This document shows, piece by piece, positions 1 through 13,510 of a DNA stretch of 64,000 bases (positions are counted from its first letter, which is position 1; the number at the start of each line of letters is the position of its first letter). The notes beneath the pieces were generated by a model. The model had not been told where the DNA came from. It saw only the letters and a list, made by a program, of their open reading frames with translations, and made no database searches. The translations under genes and the position numbers were made by a program. The stretch lies in NCBI RefSeq assembly GCF_020882245.1, contig NC_083597.1, positions 79,090,152-79,154,151 of the forward strand, written 5' to 3'. Origin of the DNA: Rhopalosiphum padi. Taxonomy: Eukaryota > Arthropoda > Insecta > Hemiptera > Aphididae.

Positions 1-1320
1 CCGAATCGACCCCCTGATGATAAATGTCAATTTTGATTTATAATTTTTCACGTGGTTGTACTGCGTATACTTAGGTATTACATATTATACCCAAAACGGA
101 AATGAAAACATGACCAATGGAAACGTTTGAACATATATTATGTAATATGAACGTGAATCAGGTCTATATTAAATACTGTGTATAGACTATAGAGAATACA
201 AATTATTAAATTAAATAAATGTTACTTACTAAAAGAGTTTTAAATATTTTTAAACTAAAAATGAATTTAGTTTGTTTGAACATAAACTACAATATCGCAG
301 AATAAATATTGTATTTTTAAGCAAGGGTTTTAGAAATGAAAAAAAAATACTATTATTTTTTTTTAATTTATACGATAACGATAATTTATAATAATGCCTA
401 GGACTGAATTTACTCAAAAATTTAATCTTTAGCAAATTTGTATGCGCATAGTTTATACTTTATATTATTGATATGGCTTTTTTAGCTAAGTTTATGAATA
501 TTATAATATATTAAATATTAATACCATAAATTTAATATTTAAAACACTTATTTTACCTATAATTTATTTTACTAATTAGTTATTAATAAATGTCAAATTG
601 TGCAATAAATTTATGGCTTAAACATAACAGTAGTCTATTTATTTCACATGATAATTTTTTTTTGCAGTAAATGATGGATAAAAGATTTAACTAAAATTAT
701 TTATTCTAAAGATTTTTAAATAGAAAGAATTGTATCAATATTTATTAAATAAGTAATGTAGACATATATTGTACAATTTTATTTCTCTAATTATCTTTGA
801 TTATCTTTAGAAAGTAGACACTACTATAAATATATAAATACGATATGCATACATATAATAAAATTTTACTATATCTGCATACATTAATGGTGTTTTAGGA
901 ATTTTTGAATTTACTCAAGTATAAATAATCTAATTTAAGTAACATAAACAAAAAGATTTTGCATAATAATTATAATTTATACCTAAGTGAAGTTTTACAT
1001 TTTTTTCTGTAATAGTTATTAACTTATTATCACTTTATTAAATGTCACAATAACTTTAAAAAAGAAGGATGTATTTCAAATTACAAATTATATTGTACTT
1101 ATTTACCTATAATTATTATTGAATCCACCACTAAGAGCAATACATAGATCTTTATATTATACGGTAAAACATGCCGGATTAGAGGCGTACCTACATAATA
1201 TACGTATATTATTATTTTCCTTTAAATAGTGACTTTTGTATACACATACTTGTATACAAATGCTCAACTGTTATCGGTGTATTCTGTGATTATTTTCACT
1301 TAATTTGCATAAGAATTTCA
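1..1320. other. AT-rich non-coding stretch
   Basis: This is strongly A/T-dominated DNA with short A or T runs and no credible coding frame. A run of T ending in TTTGCAG near 667 resembles a 3' splice site. The frame that follows closes within a few codons, so I do not call an exon. I see nothing else in it. Confidence 0.7.
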
Positions 1321-1740
1321 ATTTCGCATTATAATTGGCTTACGCCGCGCGACAAACAATTTATTACGCCAAATTGTTAAGTATAAAATAAAATAATATA
1401 TCAATCGTTATTTTATGTTTGTAACGCACGCACCGCGTCTGTAATAAAACGGTGCACACGAAGCCAATACATTATTATGTCTTTTATTATATTGAATGAT
1501 AGTGTCCTTTCAAAAATATTGTTATTAGCACGCGCGTCACGGGCGCTGGGCGTGTCCTATCTCGAAAAGCGTCGCACCATAGTATCCTAAGGAACTATAA
1601 ACACAATAATAAAAATGAAGAATAGTAGATAAACGATACAATGCGAATGAATCCTTGCCTAGTGACGTGACTGAAGGACCCCCGGAGCACCCACGACGCG
1701 GGAGAGCCCGTATAACCAGAGAACAAGGACCCAAAAAAAC
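1321..1740. other. GC-richer CpG patch, possible repeat fragment
   Basis: CpG-rich DNA sits abruptly inside AT-rich flanks, with the densest parts at about 1530-1575 and 1655-1735. The minus strand holds an open frame of 65 codons, which I do not recognise as any protein family. The sharp compositional edges fit either a fragment of a dispersed element or a conserved non-coding segment. Nothing in the sequence decides between them. Confidence 0.4.
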
Positions 1741-2700
1741 ATTATTGATAACATGTTATATAGGTATTGTACTTTGCTTATAGTATTTTTACTATTGTAA
1801 TTCACAGTAAACAATTTATATTTAAAACATGTTTGGATGTATTATAACTCCATCACTGTACTATATTATACTTATTAGGTACCTACTAATATAGTCTCCA
1901 GGCTACCAATATTAAAAATTTCGAATTTCCATCACACAAGGATTTTAATAATCAATTCGAAAACATAGAGAAATTCGCAGGGCAAGTCACGCATAACTAA
2001 AAATTCCATTTTTTAAATCCGTGATTCTATTTTTTTTTATTTGTGGAGCCAGGCTGACGTATAACATATTCACTGATATAGTTGAAGATATCAAAGTGCT
2101 AAATGCTGTTTGTATTCAACCAGTTTGGACTTTTTCAACAATATATTATAATATAATGTTATACAACGACTTTATACATTTTTCAATTCTAGTACAAAAA
2201 GATCGGAGCTTTTTTCCAATTCAAATGTACTGTCTATATAAAATACGAAGATATTGACAATATTATATAAGCGATCGAAATAAGACCTTCGCTTAAAAGT
2301 TTTTATATTTTTTGAACTACAGAATAGGAATTTATGATGTTACAGTTTTTAAAGAAAGTCAGCTACCTTACAAATGATAACTGTCGTGTTTAAATATTTA
2401 GTATAAAATAGTATGGCGTACATGAATTATTATATTATGTCTCGGCGTGTATCAAAACAATTGATGTTGGTCTAGTTCAGTAAAGGATCTAATGGTTTTT
2501 TTTTTTTTTTTGATTTTAATGCCACACATAATAATAACGACATTCACTAACTTTGTTTTTTGTAATACTATCGACTAGATATGTATGTGATCTCCAAGCT
2601 TGGTCAACAAGGTGATGTACAACGAGTATACAATATACTTATATATATTTATTATATATATTATAATGTGTGCCAGTCGATTAACGACTGTCGTGCAAGT
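1741..2700. other. AT-rich non-coding stretch with poly-T
   Basis: This is low-complexity A/T-rich DNA. It includes an uninterrupted run of 16 T at 2496-2511. No supported gene or structured repeat is visible. Confidence 0.65.
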
Positions 2701-4560
2701 CTGGCGTGCGTAATGTTGATATAATATATTATATAAAAAAAAAAAAATTGTTCTTGTTTGCCAGTACGCCGGTCGAACATCGATCGTGCGACGGATCGAT
2801 GAATACTCCACAACAGATATTATAATAATAATACGTATATCGACGTCACGTGCAAAGGGTTCACGTGCGGCACTACCGAGTTTACAAAGGATTAACGGGG
2901 ACGTCGAAATCGTCGACTGAACAAAATGTTTTATACACGTCCGCCCATATAACATATTCGTCCATCCGACTGAAATCTGAAAAAGGACTCTGCAACAAAC
3001 AGGCACCGATGTGGGCTTCAAACTATACATTATTATTATTATTATTTATTATACGTATAATAAATACGTACCTAGTAAGCCGAGCAGCTGGTGCCCTGTG
3101 TATAGCGTACAACGAAATATCCTCGGTGAGTTGCTACTGTGCGCAGGGACAAAGCCTTTGGGCGAATGACCTCTGTTGGATACTTCGGACACATGTTGTG
3201 TCTCCCGTGGGTGTTCTCAAAAAATCAAGCTTCGCCGTATACGTATTAAACGTTTAATTTAACGACAATCCAAGTATGTTGCAGCCGTGCGATTCGAGAG
3301 AAATTCAATTTATATAGAATCAGAAGCAAAAATGAACTATTCGCTATCGACGCGCATATTGAAGAAACGAACGCATTAAAACCGACAGTTGAATATATTT
3401 TGGTATTTACTAAAAATTAATACATCGCGCATATAATATATATAGCTAATCATACCTAACCGTGACGGTAGTAAGCTGGTAGAATATTTGCGTACATTTC
3501 GAAGGTTCGCTACTTGCCTAAAAAAATGTATTAGCTTGTAAAAGGTACATAATATTGTGTTGAGTTTTTATCGCTTTTGATAATTCAAAGGTTCAAATAG
3601 TTCGATTCAATTTTATATTAAAAATAGATAATTTTTCGCTTCAGCAGTTTTGTTATCTGCAAGACTCGAGCAATACGAGTTGTCGATAATAGCTTTTTGG
3701 GCCATCATCCGATGTATAACATTATGTTTTGAACGCATCGTCAAAAATAAGGTGGTACGACCCAAATTCCACATTTTTAATTCGTCCGAACGTATAACGC
3801 CCCTCTGCCACTATACATATAGGTACCAGCTGCATCTCACTGCGATCCTATATACACCTAAATCATTTTCTCCTCATTGTGGGGACGTCCGATAATACGG
3901 CGGGCGGCCTTAATATAATGTTATGTTATGTTATTACAATGCGTCTATTATCATTTATCGCCTGTCCGCCAGCGATCCATGGCGTGGTCTGCCGCTCCAG
4001 GTACCCACATTACACACAGACACGGTATATACCTACGAGTATTTTCACGCCGCGATATTTTTTGCAATAACCTCATATTGTATTGTTGAATATGTGTTTC
4101 TCGTCTCGCGGCGAAAAGGTTTCACGCACGCTGCTCTATATAACATTATCATAACACTGCGCACACACACACAGACTGTACTGGCATCGTGTGTCGTCAT
4201 TGTCTATAATATAATACTATACATCGAGTCGGTGTATTATCGAAACGACGGACATGCACAAATGCTCCGTACACACACACACACACAGTCGGATGCATTA
4301 TGCGCCGCGTACCTATACATAATACACGGACGTAGGTATAATACGTATAATGTGTATACGCGTTTATATACATATAATATATTATAAGGGTTCGGCATGG
4401 AATGCATTTTCAATGTAGTGTAAAGGAATAGAGGGCCAAAGATTTATTCGAGTCGTTCGTGGAATACGAACGAATAATTTTATTGTGTTTTTCACGCGTT
4501 ATCTTTGCACGTTTTCCGGTGTCTATATGCACTTAAAACCTACAACAATGACGACGACGG
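2701..4560. other. Mixed CpG-containing non-coding region
   Basis: GC-richer segments at about 2760-3250 and 3650-4560 are separated by AT-rich DNA. Open frames of up to about 154 codons occur on both strands, but they overlap each other, cross CA microsatellites (near 4150-4175 and 4271-4287), and have no domain signature. I take them as chance frames opened by higher GC. The region may hold regulatory DNA, which is an inference from composition only. Confidence 0.45.
4271..4287. repeat. (AC)n microsatellite
   Basis: This is an uninterrupted AC dinucleotide tract of about 8 units. A second, shorter CA tract lies about 110 bases upstream. Confidence 0.9.
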
Positions 4561-7500
4561 CGATTGTAACCTGAAATGTCTGTATAATATAACTAGACAT
4601 TTTGTCCAAACTACATGCTTTTGAAATTAGCATTTTAGAGTTCCCCGAGTTCTGGTATTGAGTATTTACTATTTACAATTCTCTGTGCCACAGTAGTCTA
4701 TATACTTTACCATAACCACGGAGGACAATTTTCCCTTCTATATTATTTGTTTAAAATAATATTCATGAGCCTTACTGCTTAAATATTGCATCAGTATATG
4801 CTGTTGTAAAAATTAAAAATGGTCATGATTTAAAATTAGTAAACAATATTAATATTAAACAATTAAACATAGTAATATCTAATACGTATTCAATGAACTA
4901 TATATAACCTTACCTAATCAATTCGACTTTTGTCCACATTACATATTATGTAAGTGCGTATAAAATACTATTATGCGAGTTTGTGTACAAATATATATAC
5001 CTTGATAAATATAAGAATATAATTGTTTTTATATATTATTAAACAAGTATTTATTATCCATGATAATATTACTGTGCACAATTTATACTAATCTAACTTG
5101 CAGAATGTAAATGTCATCAAGAGAGGCCATTGTCTAAAAATGTTTGACTAAATCCGTTTTTTCTTTATCATGTATTATCTATATGCAGTTAATGATAAGT
5201 ACAAATGCTTTAATTTTATTTATATGGTTTTTTCTTGCATCATCTTGAAATCATATTTTAAGCTCTTTATATTATTAATTATTTTATTATATCACTTACA
5301 TTTAAAAATGTTTTATACTCATCTTATTATATAGATACATAAAATTATTTTTTCAATTTTTCCATTTTTTATTTCATATTACAAGCAGAATATTTTACTC
5401 TACATTTTTCTTGAATATATACCGTTCAATGAGCCGATAGTAAATTATTTATAGACATTGGAAATATAGATGAGCACAAAGTGCACCAAAATGCTTTAGG
5501 GCGTTATGGAGGGTTGCTACTCAGATTTACTTATCTAAGCTTTAAATGCTCATAAAAAATTCATTATTAGTTCAATGTTCAACAGATTTGTTTAACAAGT
5601 ATATAATAATACGCGACAAAACGTTAGAAACAAAATTATATTTAAGTAGAAAAAAAACTTAAAAAATCGTTATAAAAATAATATCATCGATATCAGTATC
5701 GTATCAGTGATTTTAAAAACATCTAAGAGACTATATATGATTATACATAATATTATATGTTATTCAATAAATCTATATAATATGAACATATATACTTTGT
5801 TATTTATTTGATGTGTTTGCATCGTTTTATTTGTACATTATTATGTTATATAAGCAGGCATCAATACGGTTTTATTGTTATTGTTTTTCCATTTCGCGTT
5901 GTTGGCAAAATTTGTTATATTATTTTGTGCTTAAGTGCGTGTTGTCCGTTACAGAGACGGAATATAAATAAATTCGTCTTTTAATCTTTTTATAGATATT
6001 TTAATGGTCGACTTGGCTGCCCAAAATCAAACAAATTTTTGTAATACTCGTATGTACGGAATGGTGTGTGCGTGCGTGTATATTATAATATGTGCACAGC
6101 GCACATCGCACTATTTACCCGTGTGTTGATCGTCATCGCATTTCGTTAAAAAAAAAAACCCACAGGTGTAATTTTTTTATTATTTTATTACAACGCGTCC
6201 CTATAGATAACATTATAATAGAGGTAATTGCATCAATTATTAAAAATGAAACTATAATTAGACACTAAATTAAAGTGTAGATAATCAGCGCGATGACATT
6301 ATGCGTTTGACATAGGTAGTCTATTATATAATGTTTATGACGTATAAAGTTGTATATACAGTAGTTGTATTTTATTTATATGAATAAAAAGTAACAAACG
6401 TCGTTTTTCAAAAAAAAAAAAAAAAAACTATGATGTAGTAATTTACCTGTTTTATTTTGTATGTATATATTTAGACGTATACACTATGTATTATTATACA
6501 ATTGCTCATAATTATCTTAACTTGAGGCAATTATTTTAGTTTCATTAGATTTAATGGGGTAATTTATTATTTTCGAAACACATTTTATGGATAATAATAA
6601 CTATAATATTGTAGCATGCAAGTATAATGATATGTTCAGATGTTTGAAAATGTATGACGTGAGTGTCATTCATTATAAACTAATATTGAGTTGAATAATT
6701 AAAAAAATATTGTTTAATCCTTAAAAAAAAAAAATGACAAAATATTATACATATTTAACGGTAAAACATTAATTTAAATATTTATATTTTCAATTTGTAC
6801 CTTTCCCAAAAGACATTGTTTTATTTCTTTTTATCGAATTTAAATTTTAAACAATTAATGTATACGTAATACATTACTTTTAGTATTTAATTGAATTTTC
6901 TGCTATAAGTTAAAATACACGGCACGAAGTCTCAAGTATTTAAATTATTCCGCTGACATATTTAAGGGGAAAATGTCGCCGCAGCTAAACAGAATAATGA
7001 AGAAAAAACAAATTAACAGCAGTAGTACATCTACCTACTTCGTGTATATATGTATATGAATTGTATACGGTTAGGTAATGTTAGACGTATTACTATTTAA
7101 AACTGCTATTGCAATTACTTATAATTTGCAAATACGGAAACACGCCGCTTGTACGCTATAATAACAATCGTTAATAAAATATACGCGCGTGGCATTCAAA
7201 ATCCTAAGAACGGGTACTTGTATGTAATATTATACCGGATACGCACACACACGGCATAATAATATACAGCAATACAAGTCGTTAATATGCATAAAAAATT
7301 ATGTGCAAAAATAAACTCTATTGACTTTATTTCTAACATCGCAAAATATATTATTATAATATTTAATATGTTCCCTCTCCATACTAATTATGTGTGGAAA
7401 GGCGATATTTAATAAATATTATAGAATATATATATATACAACGAGGATCGCGATACTTAATTCAGAAAACAATTAAGGTCAAAGTTTCATGTATTCTCTT

Positions 7501-8090
7501 ATATGGTGTATAGGTTATACACTGTAACGAGAATAAATCCGTTGAATTGATCTTTCGTTTATATTTAACAACATTATAATTTATTTATTTATTTGTTTTG
7601 TTTGTTTTTTTTATTTATGAATATACCATATTAATGATTAAAATGTAGAGACTGGACGTTAAAGTTTTTTGCAAATACTTTGATTACATAAAAAGTAAAA
7701 TAATTAGTTTATATTAAGTTTTTTTATTTTTTTTTACGGCAGTATTTTAAACTATTTTTCATTAATCAAGAGAATAAATATGAATTGCATTACCATTGAC
7801 TAATATTCTACATTTATTTTTTTATCATTTGCGAACTTTGTCGACTGTTAAATTTGACATTTGTATATAAATTATATAGTTTAAATTTGTACGAGTACCT
7901 TAATTACCCTGTAATAACTTCGACAGAAGATAAATTATTTTAGAATGATATTCAAATTAAATTTTAAACAATGATTTTGAGGGAATTTGATATTCAATAA
8001 TTGTATAATATATTATTAAATCTGAGTATTTGTTCACCCGGACTGTCGTAGTAATATTAATATATGATGTAATTACTTATTGGTTTGTAG
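4561..8090. other. AT-rich non-coding stretch
   Basis: This is a long A/T-rich interval with homopolymer runs, including A runs near 6148-6158 and 6411-6427. A small GC-richer spot near 6055-6120 contains GTGCGTGCGTG and nearby GCGCAC strings. There is no credible reading frame and no terminal-repeat structure that I could find. Confidence 0.65.
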
Positions 8091-10800
8091 TGAGATTGCG
8101 GGAGAAAAAAAAATCAAATCCTAAGACTCCCGAATCTCTGTACTGCCATGTCACGTAATCCCGACTCGTGTGCACTACGGTCCATTATGCACACTCAGCG
8201 TAGGTACACCGCCGCTTGTAACTGCTGCACTTAGTTAGGTACAATAATATGTTACGTACACAAACGACGGCGGTACGCAGTTTGCACGAAAACCCTATAT
8301 ACGGTCGACATGACATGGCGGAATCGGAAAATGTATTTAACATTATTACAACTGTCTGACGACGAAACGGGAGGGATCGTCGTGATTTATATCCCGGTAT
8401 ATATACAGTATATACACGGTAAATCATAGCCGGTACTCACGTGTATTACAATAATATATGTGCACGTCTAAAACCGCGGGGAAAGACGAGAAATCGTCAA
8501 AAACCGAGCGCTGTTTACAACGGCCCAAACGCTTCCATCGACAGGCGTATATTTTGATTTCGATTTTTCACCAGTTGTCGTGTAGACAACACATACATAC
8601 ATATTATATAACGTACATAATCCCTATAATATATATTTATATATACAGGGTATTTCGCTGTGTTTGTATTTGTTCATATCCGACCGCCTGCGTATACGAC
8701 ACAGCGTTATATACTTCTCTTCCGGCAACCACCTTCCCCCAAAACGCTCACATAGATATATAATTGTTTGAATACTTATTGGTAATTCTTAAAAATTAAA
8801 CTCTTAAAATACTTACATATATAATAATCTATGTAGATCGTTTAACACGGAGGAGAAATACGAAAACAATTATTCTTTTTTTCGAGCTTAAATACGAGTA
8901 TTAATAACTGTTTTAATAATTTTGGCCCTATTATTTCTAGTAAAAGTACCTCATATTTATCAGATATACCCACTCGTTTAATATTTTATTAATCTAATTA
9001 AGGACGTTTCGTTCAATTTACTGATTTAGGTATACCTTTCTACATTCAGAATATAATACAATATTATTACAACGTAGCTTGAGAAATTATTGTAGAAAAC
9101 TCTTATCACAGACGACGACGACGACGACGAAACAGTAGTATAAAATATACCATAATATTATTTTTCCAAAAACTATTATCGTCAAGGAATTTAACGTATA
9201 TCATTGATAGACGTATTGAGTATAGACATCTAACCGTCATACGTATCTAATCGTGAAAATTTGTTTAAGCGATAAACAATCAAATACATTCGACAGCAGT
9301 TGTAACTGTAATACACACACACATATATAATATGTATATATTATTTGTTATAAAACGAAATCTGAGACTAAATTGTTTTTTGAATGTTTTACTCTCATAA
9401 TATTATTATCATAATATATTTTAATGCGGTTGTTAGACACGGTTAAGCGAAATAATTTCGCGTTTCGCGTTAAAATATTACGAGCAGCGTATTGTTCAAT
9501 GTTGCCTTTTAATATTAGGAAAAACGCGTTCGCAAAATAATATTATGTAAATATTTATTTATTATGCCGCTTATAAATAAGATATTAATATATATTTGAT
9601 CAAACACGGAATTCACTCTGAAACCCATTTGCACTTGCACACATTTACGTCGGAAACGTGTGTGCATGTCGATTAAAAGCGAAGTCTGGTTCCCACGAGT
9701 ATAATGCTCACATACTTATACATAATATATTGTATATATATTTCATAATCACTAATCACAAATCCCGTGTCGCTGATGGTAAACTAATAGTATATAGTAG
9801 TTTAGATGTATATTGACGCGCGACCCTATTCGATCAAACGAGATATTCGATTGGTCGCTACATGTTTCACATCATAACTTTTGGAATTCGTATATTCGTA
9901 TAGCCGTGTGCAGTGTTAAATAACGCAACAACACGATGATAATATATATTATTGGTGTGGCGCGATGTACACAAAAGTACAACATCGTCGTCGGACCCAC
10001 CTTATCGAGATAATGTTGTGATATACCGAATATTTATAATCATTGACAACAATAATGCGAGTCGTAGAGACTTACGCCCGGGCGGTATATTATGTGAGTG
10101 CGAAATTTTGATGTACATATTATTATCATCGCGGAATAGAAATCACAATCCCTTATTATATTCGCTTTGAAAAAAAAATGCTATACACGCAGGCTATTCA
10201 CGCACACGGCCCGGCGAGTGCGGGAAATTTGTAAGCTGTGCACACGATTTGTCCTTGTGATGCGAGTAATACAAAATATAATAATATAATGATCATAAGC
10301 GCGCGTGTGTGACACGACCCGCATAATACAACGCAGGTACCTACATACAGCTGATGCTCGGGCCGCCACGCGTGTCATATTTTAGCCTTTGGGTGATGGA
10401 ACAATACACGTTTTGTGCGTACGGAAAGGTACTACTATTTTCTGTAGTTACAGAAGCGCCCGACAATGATATTGAAACGCAATCCCAGCTGTTCGATGCC
10501 AGACACGGAAATCCATTCGTATTTTCAAACGGCCGACCTCGAATAGCGTATACCTACCTCGTTTTCGACAACCATGAATATCCATTATCCATACGATATC
10601 AAACTGACGGTTTTTTTTTCTCCGGAAAATCGGCTCCGTTGCAAATAACAAAACTGTACAAAAGCGCTTCGGCCCACGCTTGTATATATATATATATAAC
10701 AGCAAACTATTTGACCGTTTTTCAAATAGCTACTCGTAACCGTCAGATACACGCCGTAGTGATATCATTTTTATCGTCGATCGTAAAATGAAGACGACAT
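8091..10800. other. CpG-containing non-coding region
   Basis: GC-richer DNA lies at about 8100-8760 and 9600-10800, interrupted by AT-rich segments. Open frames here (such as 10354-10791 on the plus strand and several on the minus strand) mutually overlap. They lack recognisable domains, signal peptides or convincing splice boundaries, so I do not annotate them as genes. Confidence 0.45.
9111..9129. repeat. (GAC)n trinucleotide repeat
   Basis: About six uninterrupted GAC units (CGA/ACG in other phases) sit in otherwise AT-rich DNA. It is outside any credible reading frame. Confidence 0.85.
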
Positions 10801-12860
10801 TAAGCCATTCCGACGAAAATCCTATCCAAATAATATGCAATGTAATTTCCAGACGAATATAACTCCAACGGCTAAGTGTCTGTTTGTTCATCAGCGAACT
10901 ACTCAGACAGCAGTCTATAATGTATAATAATATTACATTACACGAATGTGCAAAGCACAGTTTATATTTGTACAAAGACATATAGTGTGTATTGGGTCTG
11001 TGCATTAGATCAATACCGATAAAGGATCATTGTTGTGCCAATGACACGAATATTGTCTTTCGAAAATAACAATTAATTTCAAACGATCTCGCCTTTTCTC
11101 GCACTTTACGCGTTCTTCAAAAACTCTATTGTCAGTATACAAATAGCCAATTATGAGCGAACGAGGAAAATAAAAAGTTCAAAGGCGAACAAACATTTCC
11201 AAAACAGTGTTCCTATTATAATAGTTTTTGATTATTTTTTTTTTCACTTTATTTATATAATTAAAATACGGTACGCTCTCGTCGTTGTCGATATTGTCAT
11301 ATTCAATGATTTATATAATGAATGCAATATTATACTAACAACTAACAAGTAAAGACTAATGTATTGAAGCAATTATTTAATTGTAATCTGATGTGCTATA
11401 TAATATTAATTATAATCTATTGCAATAGTTAGTGTTATTCGCAGTAAACAATTTAAACACGCCTTAAACACATTCGACATTTACTAATATTATATAATAT
11501 TAAATTATTGGAACTGGAGAGTTGAGAAACATATTTATAACGCTGTGCGCCATCAATTACTATTTAATTATCATGAAATATTAACCATATAAAAATACTA
11601 AGGTTTCAAACCCATCGCATTTTTAAAACTGGTTATAAAAAAACATACAAAAATAAATGATTTATTTATTTTTTTACTTTTACCTAATTATAATTTTAAT
11701 TTAATATTACAATAATAAAATAAAAAAATATATAAAATATTTCAATTTTGAAATTTTTACTAAAAGTTGGCCATGTAATTTTTGTGATTATAAAATATAT
11801 ATATATACATAAAAAGTGATTATCAAATTTTTAACAATTATTGATACTGTAATAACTGAAATTGATTTTATTTCCACTTTAACTATATCAACATTCATTC
11901 GGTTTCTTCATTTGCCCTAAGTTTTCAATTATTTAATTGTACTAAATACATTACCCAAAAACAAGACATTCATTTTCTGGTCAGTTGGAATCCTAATACC
12001 ATGACCTAAAAATCAGACTTAACTCATCTGAATGTTGAATAAGTTGAATGGTCCATAAAAAATAAATCGAAACAATAAAATACTTAAATGAAAAATAAAT
12101 TTACTATAAAAAATTTATAGGTATTCAAATGAGTTTTAACACTCAATTTTTAACGAAAAATATGCAAATGAATCGAAAATCTGGTAGTTACATTATTATC
12201 TTGTTTTATATTTTTATACGTACAGGTACTCCGTTTTACATTGATGTGAAACGTATACGTTATTTTACCCATTAAGTAAATCGATGCATTATATAATGTA
12301 TATCCTTTTTATACATTACATTAGTATCAATTAAGCATTTGTTTTTATTATTTTAGTTTTCATAAAATAGTATATGACTATAACTATATGTATATATACA
12401 ACATTGTATCGCTTTCTACAAAAACCGTTCGCTATCACTAGAGTAATTACTATTTTAAGTTTTGAAATACGTTTTAACCAATAGTTTGTAAGCAACTCGA
12501 AAACATTGTAATACACAGACTATTGTGTTGTGTGTATTAACAACAACTTTTAAATTGAATGAGACAAACTGCACTTCGGTGGCATTGTGTTAAAGGACAT
12601 CCATTGCAGCGAGGGGCCTATACGAATGTGGGAATGATGGTATATGAAAAGCGTTTGTTGAAAAAATAAAATGATGAAAAGATAGGGAAAGAAATTTAAT
12701 GAATAAAAATGATTACAGACGAAAGCAACTTCAAGGAAAGAAAGGGACAACACAATAATAACAAACTCTATGCGTGTAGAGAAAAATATAGACGGTCCTT
12801 ATAAATTTATTATTTCATGAACAACGGAAATTACTTTTACGTAATACCTCAATTAATTTA

Positions 12861-12888
12861 TATAATATATATATATATATATATATAT
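12861..12888. repeat. (AT)n microsatellite
   Basis: Alternating AT/TA runs for nearly 30 bases with a single phase break near its left end. Confidence 0.9.
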
Positions 12889-13452
12889 GAGTCCCCCAAA
12901 TATTTTTTCCGTAATTTAATCGTCAATTTCGACGTAGATAACTAAGTTACCTAATAATATAATTAATGTTATGCGCGTTATACCTACGTTATTATTTTTT
13001 TATTTAAATATATCATTATATAAACTAAATAAAGATACTATTTGCCCTCATTATTGTTTAATTTATTTTATAATGTTATTTCTGATTTTATTTCAAAACA
13101 TATCACTTACAAGAAACAGCAAAAACATTAATTTCGTTATATGTGTGTTTAATTTGAAACATAATATTTCAACTAACTAAAGAATCAAATTATGTTAATT
13201 TTATTAAGAAATAAATTTGATATTCTGAAAGATTGTATGAAGCTATGCTCGTAAATGTTACGTTTTTGATAATTAGATTAAATATTGTAGATTTAATAAT
13301 TATATACCAAATTGCTAAAAGCGTTTTTCATATTCTATTATATTTTTAAGCGAGTAGAAAACTTTAGACCAAAGTTTGCTCTAAATGGCAAAATTAAATT
13401 TTGCAACTGTAAGAGTACGAAGGAAATAAATAAAAATCTTGAACATTTCTTT

Positions 13453-13459
<7 letters not shown>

Positions 13460-13499
<40 letters not shown>
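13460..13499. repeat. (AT)n microsatellite, about 20 units
   Basis: This is the longest perfect AT dinucleotide tract in the window, directly following a T-rich run. A shorter AT tract follows about 60 bases downstream. Such a tract can extrude cruciforms and is likely to vary in length between individuals. Confidence 0.95.

Positions 13500-13510
<11 letters not shown>

Noticed and set aside
652..667. Strong-looking 3' splice site (T run then GCAG)
   Set aside because: The downstream frame stops within a few codons and the flanks are A/T-rich. Such T-run plus AG strings occur often by chance here.
2575..3030. 151-codon minus-strand open frame
   Set aside because: It overlaps an opposite-strand frame of similar length, contains I/Y runs from TA repeats, and has no recognisable motif.
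3923..4387. 154-codon plus-strand open frame
   Set aside because: It is full of THTHT/YTYN strings created by CA and TA repeats. There is no family similarity and another frame overlaps it.
10354..10791. 145-codon plus-strand open frame
   Set aside because: It has no recognisable domain, overlaps minus-strand frames, runs into a TA microsatellite read as YIYIT, and lies in a GC-richer patch where stops are rarer by chance.
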